A stretch of 64,000 nt of DNA from Paenibacillus humicus NBRC 102415 (GTDB lineage: Bacteria; Bacillota; Bacilli; Paenibacillales; Paenibacillaceae): positions 124,001 to 188,000 of the forward strand of contig NZ_BIMD01000002.1 of assembly GCF_004000905.1 (NCBI RefSeq), written 5' to 3'. Positions 7,591 to 15,823 of the stretch are shown one piece after another. The position numbers were made by a program, and so were the translations under genes. Numbering within the stretch: position 1 is the stretch's first letter; every line of letters begins with the position of its first letter. The notes beneath the pieces were generated by a model. It saw nothing but the letters and a program-made list of their open reading frames with translations. It did no database searches and had not been told where the DNA came from.

Positions 7591-8523
7591 ATGGAAAAAC
7601 GAGAGTCCAAGTTCGGAGAAGTAGTTGATCGCATCGGTGGGTTAGGAATCGTCGTAAACAAGGACAATGAAGAAGGGCTGGCTTGGTATGGTCTGTATGG
7701 CTTAGTGAATGAGGAAGACGAATTAATAATCCCATGCGAGTATCTTAACTTGCAGATGGTTGATTACGGTTTGATTAGGGTTGAGAATCAGAGCGGTATC
7801 TACGCATATTTGGATCATCGAGGGAAAGAAGTAGTTCCCTTCTCGAGGGGTTACAATCTTGTGGGATCATTCTCTGATGGGAGAGTTGTCGTAGGTAAGT
7901 ACACTCAACCCGTGGGGGAGTATCTAGACAAGTTTCATGAAAATGAGGAAGAAGATGATCCAATTGATTTCCTTGACGACCCTTTCAACGGTTCTGAGCG
8001 TTCCATCTTACATTATAACCCTTATTGTCCTAAGCTCATGGGTTACATCGACCAATATGGTAATGAAGCAATCCCATTACAGTATCAAGAAGCTAAAGAT
8101 TTCTCCGAGGGGTTAGCCGCAGTTAAAGGTTGCAATGATAGGTGGGGTTTCATTGATAGTACTGGTCGGACGGTAATACCTTTCGAGTTCGATGAAGTGT
8201 TTGAATCTTATATTCCCGGTTATGAAGGTTTTATTGAAGGAACGGTAGTTGTCAAGAAGGAGGGCAAGTGGGGGACGATCAATCAAGAAGGTGCTACGGT
8301 AATTCCATTCGAATTCGATGATGTCCTCAAGTTTTATGTTGAAGGTGCGATTGTTTTTAAGAAAGATGACAGTTGGGGTGCAGTCACCCAAAGTGGCGAG
8401 ATTATTGTTCCATTCCTCTATCCTGAGCAGGGTAGAGTTATAAAATTGTTCAAAAAAATAATGCATCTAGAGGAAAATGCCAAACTCTTAGTATCTCCTT
8501 GTAAAAAGCAATCAGTTAGGTAA
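7591..8523 (+). CDS. WG-repeat (KWG leptospira-type repeat) protein
   Basis: 310 residues, start after AAGGAGG at nine bases. Contains at least five repeats of the WG type: a glycine/aromatic pair (YGLV, WGFID, WGTINQ, WGAVTQ) followed by a turn and I-P-x-x-Y/F, e.g. WGFIDSTGRTVIPFEFDE near residues 185-205. These repeats form beta-hairpins and occur in secreted, membrane-linked and intracellular proteins. No signal peptide is seen, so this copy is probably cytoplasmic. It sits alone between a bipartite motif and a terminator. Its role in the element is unknown; protein binding is the usual suggestion for the family. Confidence 0.85.
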   Translation: MEKRESKFGEVVDRIGGLGIVVNKDNEEGLAWYGLYGLVNEEDELIIPCEYLNLQMVDYGLIRVENQSGIYAYLDHRGKEVVPFSRGYNLVGSFSDGRVVVGKYTQPVGEYLDKFHENEEEDDPIDFLDDPFNGSERSILHYNPYCPKLMGYIDQYGNEAIPLQYQEAKDFSEGLAAVKGCNDRWGFIDSTGRTVIPFEFDEVFESYIPGYEGFIEGTVVVKKEGKWGTINQEGATVIPFEFDDVLKFYVEGAIVFKKDDSWGAVTQSGEIIVPFLYPEQGRVIKLFKKIMHLEENAKLLVSPCKKQSVR

Positions 8524-8535
8524 AACCCTTAATGG

Positions 8536-8564
8536 AGATGATGTCTCCCGACATCATCTTTTTT
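8536..8564 (+). terminator. Rho-independent terminator
   Basis: AGATGATGTC pairs with GACATCATCT, loop TCCC, followed by six Ts. Confidence 0.85.
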
Positions 8565-8575
8565 AATTTCAACAT

Positions 8576-8605
8576 ATTGCTCAAGAGTCATAGGCAAGAT
8601 AGTGT
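8576..8605 (+). promoter_or_regulatory. Half copy of bipartite motif
   Basis: GCTCAAGAGTCATAGGCA closely matches GCTCAAGAGTCGTAGACA at 7524-7541, but no GAGTTGA box occurs 20 bases upstream, where the preceding terminator lies. It is 47 bases before the next ATG. It suggests the downstream box and its flank alone can be functional, or that this copy is degraded. Confidence 0.35.
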
Positions 8606-8635
8606 ACGCAAATGAAAACTAGGAGGAAAAACAGA

Positions 8636-9343
8636 ATGGAAAAGAAATTGGTTAAGCTCGTAGGCTACAGCAGTACAGCAAAATCTGGAATTGGTGAGTA
8701 CAGGGATAACAAGGATAGAGGACTAACTGGCTTTTACAGAAACGAGAATGAGAACTCATTTGAGGTTATGGAATTAAACAAGGGTCATCGAGTTGTAAGC
8801 TATAAATTCCCGAAGATCGAAATTCCGTTCAAGTCAAAAATGCATAGTTGGCGCAACTTAGCATTCAGTTGTGATTGGTACTACAAAGATGAGCAGGCTA
8901 GAATCGACAAACTTAAAGAAGCTGTGGAAGATAGACAAAAACCATTTGGATATGTAGCACTAACAGATGATGCTATGTTCTGGTTCGACGGAATGGCTTT
9001 AGAATATGCAATGACGCAACAAATCAGGTATGGAGTTTCATTTGGATTCGTTGGTAATCACACTTTTGGGCAGCACTTCGATTTAGAAGCCTTTATCAAA
9101 TCATATGAGTTGTTGGAAGAAGCTCACTACGGAGAACGAAAAGGTTTCATCATGAATGAGTTTGTCCAAAGCAAAATCCGGGCACTAAGTGAGCAAAAGA
9201 TTCTCGACTGCCTTCAGGGGTATTTAAGTGGGAAAACAAATAGCGATTACGACCTGATCCTTTTGGGTTTACTGTTCGGTCACCCTATCGAAGCGACATT
9301 TGCAAGACTTGTCGGAACTATGGTATACAACAACATGCCCTAA
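8636..9343 (+). CDS. Unknown 235-residue protein
   Basis: Start at the ATG eleven bases after AGGAGG; an ATG at 8612 would overlap the binding site. Soluble, mixed alpha/beta, with aromatic-rich central segments (MFWFDGMALEYAM near residue 115) and a helical C-terminal third. No known motif. The element's bipartite half-motif precedes it. It stands alone before the orphan recombinase domain at 9433. Function unknown. Confidence 0.65.
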   Translation: MEKKLVKLVGYSSTAKSGIGEYRDNKDRGLTGFYRNENENSFEVMELNKGHRVVSYKFPKIEIPFKSKMHSWRNLAFSCDWYYKDEQARIDKLKEAVEDRQKPFGYVALTDDAMFWFDGMALEYAMTQQIRYGVSFGFVGNHTFGQHFDLEAFIKSYELLEEAHYGERKGFIMNEFVQSKIRALSEQKILDCLQGYLSGKTNSDYDLILLGLLFGHPIEATFARLVGTMVYNNMP

Positions 9344-9432
9344 TCACTTCTTGGGGTTTCTTCTATCGATGCTTAAAGAACAGCACAATAACATTCGATC
9401 CTAATCAATTTATTCAAACGGAGGAATTTACA

Positions 9433-9732
9433 ATGAAATATTACGTCTATGCAAGAAGTGCAATGCAATTCCCTGATGCAATCATAGCCCAAGTCAAAAA
9501 GTGCATGCAGTATGCCAATGAAAAAGGGTTTCTCATTGAAGAAGTATTCATCGATGACGGGTTTAGCGGCTTAGACGATGATCGACCAGGCTACAAAAAG
9601 CTCTTGAAGACCGCCCTGAACGGAGATACAATCATTGTTGCTTTAGCGGGATCTTTGACCCGAGATTTTGCTAAGGTATCAGAGCTAGGTAATCGGTACA
9701 GTTTAGTGTTGTTGGATAAAATCGCGTTATAA
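9433..9732 (+). CDS. Stand-alone serine-recombinase catalytic domain lacking Ser10
   Basis: 99 residues with a perfect GGAGGA binding site. The N-terminus YVYARSAM aligns with YARVS of active enzymes (Y6, A7, R8), but position 10 is alanine and a serine is at 9. The hallmark FIDDGFSGLDDDRPGYKKLL is almost canonical. The catalytic DRLSR segment is altered to GSLTR, losing one arginine. The protein stops after about 95 residues, before the oligomerisation E-helix and DNA-binding domain. It cannot recombine DNA by itself. Inference: a decoy, modulator or evolutionary remnant linked to the element's integrase or resolvase. A terminator follows directly. Confidence 0.75.
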   Translation: MKYYVYARSAMQFPDAIIAQVKKCMQYANEKGFLIEEVFIDDGFSGLDDDRPGYKKLLKTALNGDTIIVALAGSLTRDFAKVSELGNRYSLVLLDKIAL

Positions 9733-9743
9733 GGGGTAAGCAG

Positions 9744-9769
9744 AGCCGCCAACTAATTTGGCGGCTTTT
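9744..9769 (+). terminator. Rho-independent terminator
   Basis: AGCCGCCAA pairs with TTGGCGGCT, then TTTC. The 275 bases after it up to 10045 contain no gene I can support; an in-frame extension of the next gene to 9889 lacks a ribosome binding site. Confidence 0.85.
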
Positions 9770-10044
9770 CTGTATTAGGTTTACCCGATTTTCAATACGA
9801 ACTGTCCTACACAGCTTACCCACTTATCCACCTTCCCCATGTAAGAAGTCACAATTTTTATTGAGAACAAACATTCGCTGACAGACTCATGTCAAAATTC
9901 ACTTGTAAAATAAGAAGCGTAAGCAGTACCTTAGCATCAATGCAAATTTTTGCAGTATCACATAATGAAGCAGGCAGGTATTTATTGCAGATTGTCGAAT
10001 TGGTACAATATACCTATAACCATTCGTTCGAAAGGGATATTTCT

Positions 10045-11589
10045 ATGGGCGATAAAGATAAGAAAAAAGGTCATAACGGTTTAATTGATTCGACTATTGG
10101 AGCAGCAACAACAGAAAATATTGAGCGTTATGGTCGTGCAGCATCGGAGTTTATCAAGGGGTATAAAGGATCTGTCGATGCCGATGGAGACATCATTAGA
10201 AAAGGACTCAAGCAGATGTCCGAATCGAAGGTGCATCCTGATTTTAAGTATCAGAATATAAAGCAGCAAGCTGGATTTTCAGCCGAGATCCATTATGTTG
10301 ATAAAACGAACGCCGAAAATATTATCAATAAGAACGACACTCGAGTCTACCGATCTAATGATATCGGTAGAGGAAATGACCCGCAATTCGACGTCTTATC
10401 TATTGATGATTCGGGCAACCCTACGTGGGGTGCTCAAATGAAGTTTTATGGGAAGTTTGAGACTCCGGAAGAAATAAAGAAGAGTTCAGAAGAATTGGTA
10501 AGGAAAATGACGAAAGATGATTGGAATAGATATCGTGGGAATGATGTCTTAGTCCCACAAGAGCAGTACGAAATTGCAAAGAAGTACGCCGAGGATAAAG
10601 CAAGGGACTTGACTGAGCAAGCTGAAAAACTTAGAACACAAGGGCAGTTCGATAAAGCTGGTATCTTAGAAGAGAAGGCAGAGAGGTATCGTCAAGTTTC
10701 GAGTGACTTAAAGGATAGCGGAATTACTTCAAAAGAAGCCATATTCCTGCGCGAACATCCCAAATTAGCAACTGCAAAATATGTGTTAGAAACTGCACAT
10801 CAATCGGGTCTTGAAAATGCAAAGAGCGCAGCTGTAATTTCTGTAGCGATCTCAACTGCCCAAAACGTAACTAGTCTCATTAGAGGTAAGAAGCGTGTCG
10901 GAGAGGCGATTGTGGATGTAGCCAAGGATACTGCGGCAGGAGCTGCTACTGCATATGTCATAGGTGCTACTGATACTGCCATCAGGGGTTTCATGGCAGC
11001 AAGTAAGGAAAGTGTCTTTGTTAACCTATCAAAGAGCAACATGCCTGCTATGATCGCCACTGCCACAGTTCAAGTGGGTAAATCGCTAATTCGATATGCC
11101 AAAGGTGAAATAGATAGCCTTCAGCTTGTTGAAGAATTAGGTGAAAAAGGTACCGGCATGATGGCAGCCAGCTTTGGTGCGGCAATAGGAACAGCAGTAT
11201 TCCCAGGCGTAGGAACAGTCATTGGGGGTATGGTTGGATATTTAGCAAGCTCATCAATCTATAATGCATGTATGCAGACCCTTCGAGAGGAACGATTTTC
11301 AGCAGAAAGAAGGGCAAAGATAAGTGCAATTGCATCAGCCGCTATAGAAGCGATGAATAAACAGGGTAATGAACTACAGGAAATGGTTGAAAGATTTTAC
11401 GCTGAAAGACAGAAGGTTTTTACTGAATCACTTTCTATGATTGAAACTGCAAGTCGGTTTGAAAATATTGAGTTATTCACGCAAGGGCTAAGTAATATTG
11501 CGATTGAAATGGGTGGAGCCTTAAAATTTAAGAATTTCACAGAGTTTGATACTTTTATGTCCGACAAGAATGCGGTCTTAGAATTTTAA
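10045..11589 (+). CDS. Putative QxK-type nuclease with glycine-zipper membrane segment
   Basis: 514 residues from the ATG after GAAAGGGA. Seen: residues ~72-135 show the pattern of a restriction-endonuclease fold, E81 in GFSAEIHY, D116 in NDPQFDV and Q131-M-K133, i.e. the D...QxK variant known from Mrr-like nucleases. A long charged coiled-coil-like stretch follows (~180-260). Then come alanine/glycine-rich segments, including a glycine zipper at ~370-402 (ASFGAAIGTAVFPGVGT), and a helical tail. It is the first gene of a tight unit with 11611 and 12646. Inference: a membrane-associated nuclease effector of an antiphage or toxin-like system. The nuclease call is by motif only; no exact family is recognised. 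Confidence 0.65.
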   Translation: MGDKDKKKGHNGLIDSTIGAATTENIERYGRAASEFIKGYKGSVDADGDIIRKGLKQMSESKVHPDFKYQNIKQQAGFSAEIHYVDKTNAENIINKNDTRVYRSNDIGRGNDPQFDVLSIDDSGNPTWGAQMKFYGKFETPEEIKKSSEELVRKMTKDDWNRYRGNDVLVPQEQYEIAKKYAEDKARDLTEQAEKLRTQGQFDKAGILEEKAERYRQVSSDLKDSGITSKEAIFLREHPKLATAKYVLETAHQSGLENAKSAAVISVAISTAQNVTSLIRGKKRVGEAIVDVAKDTAAGAATAYVIGATDTAIRGFMAASKESVFVNLSKSNMPAMIATATVQVGKSLIRYAKGEIDSLQLVEELGEKGTGMMAASFGAAIGTAVFPGVGTVIGGMVGYLASSSIYNACMQTLREERFSAERRAKISAIASAAIEAMNKQGNELQEMVERFYAERQKVFTESLSMIETASRFENIELFTQGLSNIAIEMGGALKFKNFTEFDTFMSDKNAVLEF

Positions 11590-11610
11590 TTTTATCAAGG
11601 AGGAGTATAC

Positions 11611-12645
11611 ATGCCATTACCATTAATACCTGCAATTGCAGCAGGGATAGCGGCTATTACTGCCGCGGCAGGAGTCAAGAAAGGCTTCGAAGCAAAGAGG
11701 GATATGGATAGAGCTAAATCCATTAACCAGACGTCCCAGGACATTGCAAAAGAGTCGGAAGACTTTATTGCAATGGCAAGGGAAAGTACAAATGAAGCCA
11801 TTACAGAGCTTGGACAGGAGAAAATTCGAATTCTTACAACGTCGATCAATGACTTTGTATTGAATTTTGAAAAAATTAAGAATATCGATCTTAAAAACAG
11901 CCAAGGGATCGATGAACTCAAAAACTTCAATCCGACAAGTGAGAGTTTTAAGCAATTAAAGGAGGCATCATTTGAAGCGAAGAAAATTGCGATTAACGGA
12001 TTAGCGGCAATCGGGTCTGGGGCTTTACTTGCCTACGGTACATACAGTGTTGTTATGAGTGGACTTGGTGGGCTTATAGTTACAGCTACGACTGGTACGG
12101 CATTAGGTACCCTTTCAGGTGTAGCCGCGACAAACGCGACACTGGCGTGGCTTGGTGGAGGGGCTTTAACCGCAGGCGGTTTAGGAGTAACAGGCGGTAT
12201 GGTTGTTCTTGGGGGTATTGTGGCTGGACCAGCACTTGCCATTGGTGGAGCTATTTTTGCGAGCCAAGCTAAATCCGCTTTAAACGATGCATACGGCAAC
12301 TATGATAAAGCCAAGGCTTTTAAGAAGCAGGCAAGGAACATCGGTATAGCCTTGAAAGCAATTTTTACTCGAGCGAATCAGCTAACTGAGCTATTAAAAA
12401 AGCTAGATGTCTTTTTTGCTTATCAAGTAGGAGTGTTACGCGATATTATTGATTCAAAAGGGGTTAACTGGCAGGATTATTCTAAGACAGAACAAGAAGA
12501 GATATACAAATGCGTCCAATTAGCTCAGGCTATTAAGGTTATTCTCGATTCGCCGCTTCTTAAGCAAGAGGGTCAATTGGATGAAGCGACAGAATATGTG
12601 CTTGAGAACGGTAATAAGTACCTCAATACGCTGATGAATCAATAA
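11611..12645 (+). CDS. Glycine-zipper membrane protein of three-gene unit
   Basis: 344 residues, start after AAGGAGG, 21 bases from the preceding stop. N-terminal ~20 residues are hydrophobic and alanine-rich. A helical, charged region follows (20-125), then an 80-residue glycine/alanine-rich hydrophobic core (~130-210, e.g. GGALTAGGLGVTGGMVV) that could form two or more membrane helices. The C-terminal helical domain (~225-340) is hydrophilic. The layout recalls alpha-helical pore-forming proteins, but this is inference. The next gene begins at the base after its stop, so the products are probably made in fixed ratio and act together. Confidence 0.65.
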   Translation: MPLPLIPAIAAGIAAITAAAGVKKGFEAKRDMDRAKSINQTSQDIAKESEDFIAMARESTNEAITELGQEKIRILTTSINDFVLNFEKIKNIDLKNSQGIDELKNFNPTSESFKQLKEASFEAKKIAINGLAAIGSGALLAYGTYSVVMSGLGGLIVTATTGTALGTLSGVAATNATLAWLGGGALTAGGLGVTGGMVVLGGIVAGPALAIGGAIFASQAKSALNDAYGNYDKAKAFKKQARNIGIALKAIFTRANQLTELLKKLDVFFAYQVGVLRDIIDSKGVNWQDYSKTEQEEIYKCVQLAQAIKVILDSPLLKQEGQLDEATEYVLENGNKYLNTLMNQ

Positions 12646-13347
12646 ATGTTTAACTGTGATCAATGCGGATTGTGTTGTAAAAAGGTAGGGATGACCGAGC
12701 AATACAAACATTTGGATCGGGGCGATGGGGTATGTCTTCATTTTGACGTGGAGACGAATCTATGTAGTATTTACGAAACACGCCCCGTCATATGTAGAAT
12801 AGATGAATCATACGAGTTGTTCTTTAAAGATCAAATGACTCTGGAACAATTCTACGCAATAAACTATAAGTCATGCGACATGCTTAAGAGATTGGAGAGT
12901 AATGGAATGAGTGATTTAAAGTCTGCACTGGTTGAAAAGTTTGAAGAGATCTTTGGCTATACACCCGGCGATGAATATGCACCAAGAGTTAAAAATGCCA
13001 GGGAAATTATTTGCCAAGGTCAATACAACAAGGATGAAATAATCGATATTACTGATACGAGCATTGGAAGCAATGGAAAGTCTGGATTAGTCTTAACGAT
13101 TGACTCAGTTTGCGTGAAGGATTCGGCAAACTTCACTTCAAAATTCATAGCAAAATATGAGGATATTGATTATACAAGTATTAACGAAGATCGATTTTTA
13201 GGTTTAGATATTACTGCCCTAGAACTCCATATGAAGTATGGTACAAAATATCAAATCAGTATAGATAAAATTAGCAGGAGAAAATTGATGGATTTTATCG
13301 ATTACGCAATCTCAATTTATCAAGAAGACGATGCGCTTGAATGGTAA
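12646..13347 (+). CDS. CxxCxxCC (YkgJ-like) cluster protein with unique C-terminus
   Basis: 233 residues. The N-terminus carries CDQCGLCC (residues 4-11) and further cysteines (VCLHF, NLCSIY, RPVICR), the pattern of the YkgJ zinc/iron-binding family, including the typical YETRPxICR segment. After ~residue 110 the protein continues with a beta-rich domain of about 120 residues not part of the usual family, which is normally shorter. The ATG directly abuts the previous stop. A terminator ends the unit 19 bases downstream. Role unknown; the metal cluster could sense redox state or modify a partner. Confidence 0.75.
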   Translation: MFNCDQCGLCCKKVGMTEQYKHLDRGDGVCLHFDVETNLCSIYETRPVICRIDESYELFFKDQMTLEQFYAINYKSCDMLKRLESNGMSDLKSALVEKFEEIFGYTPGDEYAPRVKNAREIICQGQYNKDEIIDITDTSIGSNGKSGLVLTIDSVCVKDSANFTSKFIAKYEDIDYTSINEDRFLGLDITALELHMKYGTKYQISIDKISRRKLMDFIDYAISIYQEDDALEW

Positions 13348-13365
13348 GCTAGTAATTGATTCTTT

Positions 13366-13399
13366 AAAGCCAGGTGCAAATATATGCATCTGGCTTTTG
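13366..13399 (+). terminator. Rho-independent terminator
   Basis: AAAGCCAGGTGCA pairs with TGCATCTGGCTTT (one mismatch), followed by TTG. It ends the three-gene unit. Confidence 0.85.
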
Positions 13400-13470
13400 T
13401 ACTAAATGACGATAATCATTATAAGATTTTATCTTGGAGGAAACGACTATGACTTTAACTACTGATAAAA

Positions 13471-13713
13471 ATGGCTGAACCAGTTCATTATAATGAACTT
13501 AAGACTTATCTCGAGGGGGCTAACCGGATGAAAGCATCGCTAGACTTTATTAAGCAATTGGAGTTATTGTATGAGCAGTACGAGCAAGAGGTAATCGAGA
13601 ATCTGAAAGCCGGTCTTCTTAAAGAGAACACCGCCAAGACATACCTAACCCATTCAGCCAATTTTGTCAGGTGGTGTCGGAATGACTTTGTGCCTGGGGA
13701 CAGAAATAAGTAG
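13471..13713 (+). CDS. Small core-binding-like protein, possible upstream frameshift
   Basis: 80 residues. The segment ENLKAGLLKENTAKTYLTHSANFVRWC (given here only in part: ENTAKTYLTHSANFVRW) resembles the SAM-like N-terminal DNA-binding domain of tyrosine recombinases, but no catalytic domain follows. The good ribosome binding site (TTGGAGGAAACG) serves an ATG at 13449 in another frame that stops after nine codons (MTLTTDKNG). Deleting one A in the AAAAA run would fuse it to this frame as MTLTTDKMAEP. Either a real frameshift, a sequencing error in the A run, slippage, or translational coupling. Function unknown. Confidence 0.5.
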   Translation: MAEPVHYNELKTYLEGANRMKASLDFIKQLELLYEQYEQEVIENLKAGLLKENTAKTYLTHSANFVRWCRNDFVPGDRNK

Positions 13714-13830
13714 TGTAACAGTGTTTAGCCGCGGCGGATTAACAACATGTTGTTAGTCATGCCAAATCATCTGCAGACTACAGAACCATATGCTATGATG
13801 TGGAAAAAGACGGAATAAGGGGGTATTACA

Positions 13831-14247
13831 ATGCCTGTTCCTGACAAGAAAATTGTTATTAACAAGTTGGAGAAAAAGTACGGCTGCTCCTTTTCTATGA
13901 TAAAGGGGAAGAAAATTATGTATCAGGGAATTGCGGATGGAAAACGAATTGTCATTTGTACTCCACACTCCAAGATTCATACGATCGGTAGGGGTTGGTT
14001 CGACCTTACGACAAAACAGGTCGAACTTTTGGATGATGCGGAGATAGCAGTTTTAGTGGTTCGTTTGGAAGATGGTAATATCTATATTGTAGATTTCAAA
14101 GAACTGCGTAAAATGATGACTCTTGATAATCAGATTTTGAATCCTAGAGAAGGTGAGCATTGGAAGTTCTATATTTGGGGAAATAACATTCAGGTAAGGG
14201 GGTGCCCCGATAAGTTTCTAGCAGTACCTGAACGATTGATATCATAA
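13831..14247 (+). CDS. Unknown 138-residue protein paired with a nuclease gene
   Basis: Start after AAGGGGGTAT. Alpha/beta protein with a GRGWFDLTTKQVELL segment and a strand reading IYIVDFKEL, which could be a (D/E)xK motif, though the rest of a nuclease pattern is not convincing. It lies 19 bases upstream of the PD-(D/E)xK gene at 14267 and shares its transcript. Inference: partner, specificity or immunity subunit of that nuclease. I do not recognise the family. Confidence 0.6.
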   Translation: MPVPDKKIVINKLEKKYGCSFSMIKGKKIMYQGIADGKRIVICTPHSKIHTIGRGWFDLTTKQVELLDDAEIAVLVVRLEDGNIYIVDFKELRKMMTLDNQILNPREGEHWKFYIWGNNIQVRGCPDKFLAVPERLIS

Positions 14248-14266
14248 ACGACTTGAGGTAAATGGT

Positions 14267-15241
14267 ATGACTAAATTATTTTTACATAGTCGAGAAATGA
14301 AAAGTGTATTTCATCTATTAGGTGAGAATGAGAACGATATAAGCTACAGTGTGGCATGGGGGTTGACGCAGTGCCCTTCATTTCTGAAGGTCTTTCTCCA
14401 AAATGTTCTTAAATGGAACGGTGATGTTAATGAAGTTGAAATTCGGATGCAGGAATATGAAAAGGGCAAAGGATTCACTGATATAGAAATTGAGTTGACC
14501 CAAGAATTTCACTTAATTATTGAGGCGAAGAGAGGCTGGAACCTTCCAGACATCACACAGCTCCTAAAGTATGCAACCAGAACATCCTTCATGCAAAATT
14601 CTTGCCATGATAAGCGACTGATTGTATTGAGCGAATGCAGTAGAGATTATGCCAAGCACCGTGTCCCAGATCAAGTAAATGGTTTTCCGGTTGAGGTATT
14701 ATCATGGAAAGACTTTTACCAATTCTCCAAGCTGGCACATCCACTCGGAACACATGCTGAGAAGCGGTTATTGCAAGAATTGAATGTTTATTTGGGGAGT
14801 TTGATGACAATGCAGAAGCAAGACTCGAATATGGTGTATGTAGTATCTGTTGGAGCTGGATCTCCTGATGGTTGGTCAATTTCATGGAGAGACATTATTA
14901 GCAAGAAGAGGAGATACTTTCACCCAGTCGGTGGTAATGGATGGGTAAAAGAGCCACCTAACTACATTGCATTTCGTTATGATGGAAAACTGCAATCGAT
15001 TCATCACATAGAAGGGTATGAGGTTGTCACTAACATGTCTAAAGTTTTTTCGGAGGCTAAAGACGAGGAGTGGAAACCAAGTTTCGTATATCACTTAGGA
15101 GTTCCATTTGCTCCAAGTAATGAAGTTAAGACCGGAAACATATATCCCAATGGCAGAGTGTGGTGTATGTTGGATACATTGTTCACTTGCTCAACGATAT
15201 CCGAAGCGAGGGATCTCACTAAGTCGCGTCAAAATAGTTAA
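14267..15241 (+). CDS. PD-(D/E)xK nuclease-like protein
   Basis: 324 residues, start after CTTGAGG. A restriction-endonuclease-type core is visible at about residues 55-150: E58 in a first helix region, D72 in GFTDIEIEL and E86-A-K88 in HLIIEAKRGW, followed by a helix and the strand RLIVLSEC. The C-terminal 150 residues form a separate unknown domain. No methylase is adjacent, so it is not a classical R-M enzyme. With the gene at 13831 it forms a two-gene unit closed by a strong terminator. Inference: a defence nuclease. The catalytic triad is seen; substrate is unknown. Confidence 0.75.
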   Translation: MTKLFLHSREMKSVFHLLGENENDISYSVAWGLTQCPSFLKVFLQNVLKWNGDVNEVEIRMQEYEKGKGFTDIEIELTQEFHLIIEAKRGWNLPDITQLLKYATRTSFMQNSCHDKRLIVLSECSRDYAKHRVPDQVNGFPVEVLSWKDFYQFSKLAHPLGTHAEKRLLQELNVYLGSLMTMQKQDSNMVYVVSVGAGSPDGWSISWRDIISKKRRYFHPVGGNGWVKEPPNYIAFRYDGKLQSIHHIEGYEVVTNMSKVFSEAKDEEWKPSFVYHLGVPFAPSNEVKTGNIYPNGRVWCMLDTLFTCSTISEARDLTKSRQNS

Positions 15242-15286
15242 AGGAATGGTCATGCTGGTTTCATCTCAAGAGCATTTAGGCAAATG

Positions 15287-15335
15287 AAAAGAACCGAATC
15301 GATGTGGTATGGATGCACATTGATTCGGTTCTTTT
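15287..15335. terminator. Bidirectional terminator
   Basis: A 20-bp stem, AAAAGAACCGAATCGATGTG with its complement (one G-T), flanked by A and T runs. It separates the convergent genes at 14267 (+) and 15341 (-). Confidence 0.9.
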
Positions 15336-15340
15336 TGTAG

Positions 15341-15592
15341 CTACAGCTTTCTGTACATCTGCTGATTTTGCGGCGTTTTCCCTAATATTTCAAGGGAGTT
15401 ACTCGCATGGTTCTCGGCGTAGTTTAAGAACATGGAGCCAAGCTTAGTACGATTGCCCTTAGCGATCCGGTTCCATTCAAAGCCCCGAAACAGGTCTTTG
15501 ACAAGGAACTCCTCACCTTGATCCAGACTTGGAACAGTTGCTTTGGCAATGTTCATCAAGTCTTCCAGAGAAGTGTTTTTATCGATTCTCAT
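15341..15592 (-). CDS. DUF1413-like small protein
   Basis: 83 residues. The pattern of a charged N-terminal helix, EEFLVKDLFRGFEWNRI, then a basic loop and LGSMFLNYAEN, matches the DUF1413 family as I remember it, found in plasmids, prophages and islands of Firmicutes. The ribosome binding site AGGAGAATG lies just upstream on the minus strand. Single gene, convergent with the nuclease unit. Molecular role unknown; its size suggests a DNA-binding or regulatory accessory. Confidence 0.65.
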   Translation of the reverse strand: MRIDKNTSLEDLMNIAKATVPSLDQGEEFLVKDLFRGFEWNRIAKGNRTKLGSMFLNYAENHASNSLEILGKTPQNQQMYRKL

Positions 15593-15757
15593 TTGACATT
15601 CTCCTTTCTGTTCGAGATTTACTCATAGTAGCTAATAGCGAGTAGCTAGTAGCTTATAGTTAAATAGTACATCTGCTTTCTATATCCGTCAAGTTGTATT
15701 TATTTGGGGTATGCTCAACAATTACTTGCATTAAATCACCGTCCAAGTTAGAACTAC

Positions 15758-15823
15758 AACAACCTCAATGAAAGGCGGTAACGCCTATCTCATTGAAGAT
15801 GTAAATTCTAATTGGAGGTTGTT
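15758..15823 (+). promoter_or_regulatory. Self-complementary leader that can mask the ribosome binding site
   Basis: AACAACCTC (15758-15766) is exactly complementary to GAGGTTGTT (15815-15823), which contains the Shine-Dalgarno of the gene starting at 15824; pairing can extend three bases with one bulged G. Between them lies a second hairpin, CAATGA-AA-GGCG-GTAA-CGCC-TATC-TCATTG (15766-15795). The leader could fold to block translation, or the nested inverted repeats could be a protein operator. Neither structure ends in a T run, so it is not a terminator. Confidence 0.6.

Noticed and set aside
9889-10044. N-terminal extension of the putative nuclease
   Set aside because: No Shine-Dalgarno; the ATG at 10045 has GAAAGGGA and starts a hydrophilic, more plausible N-terminus.
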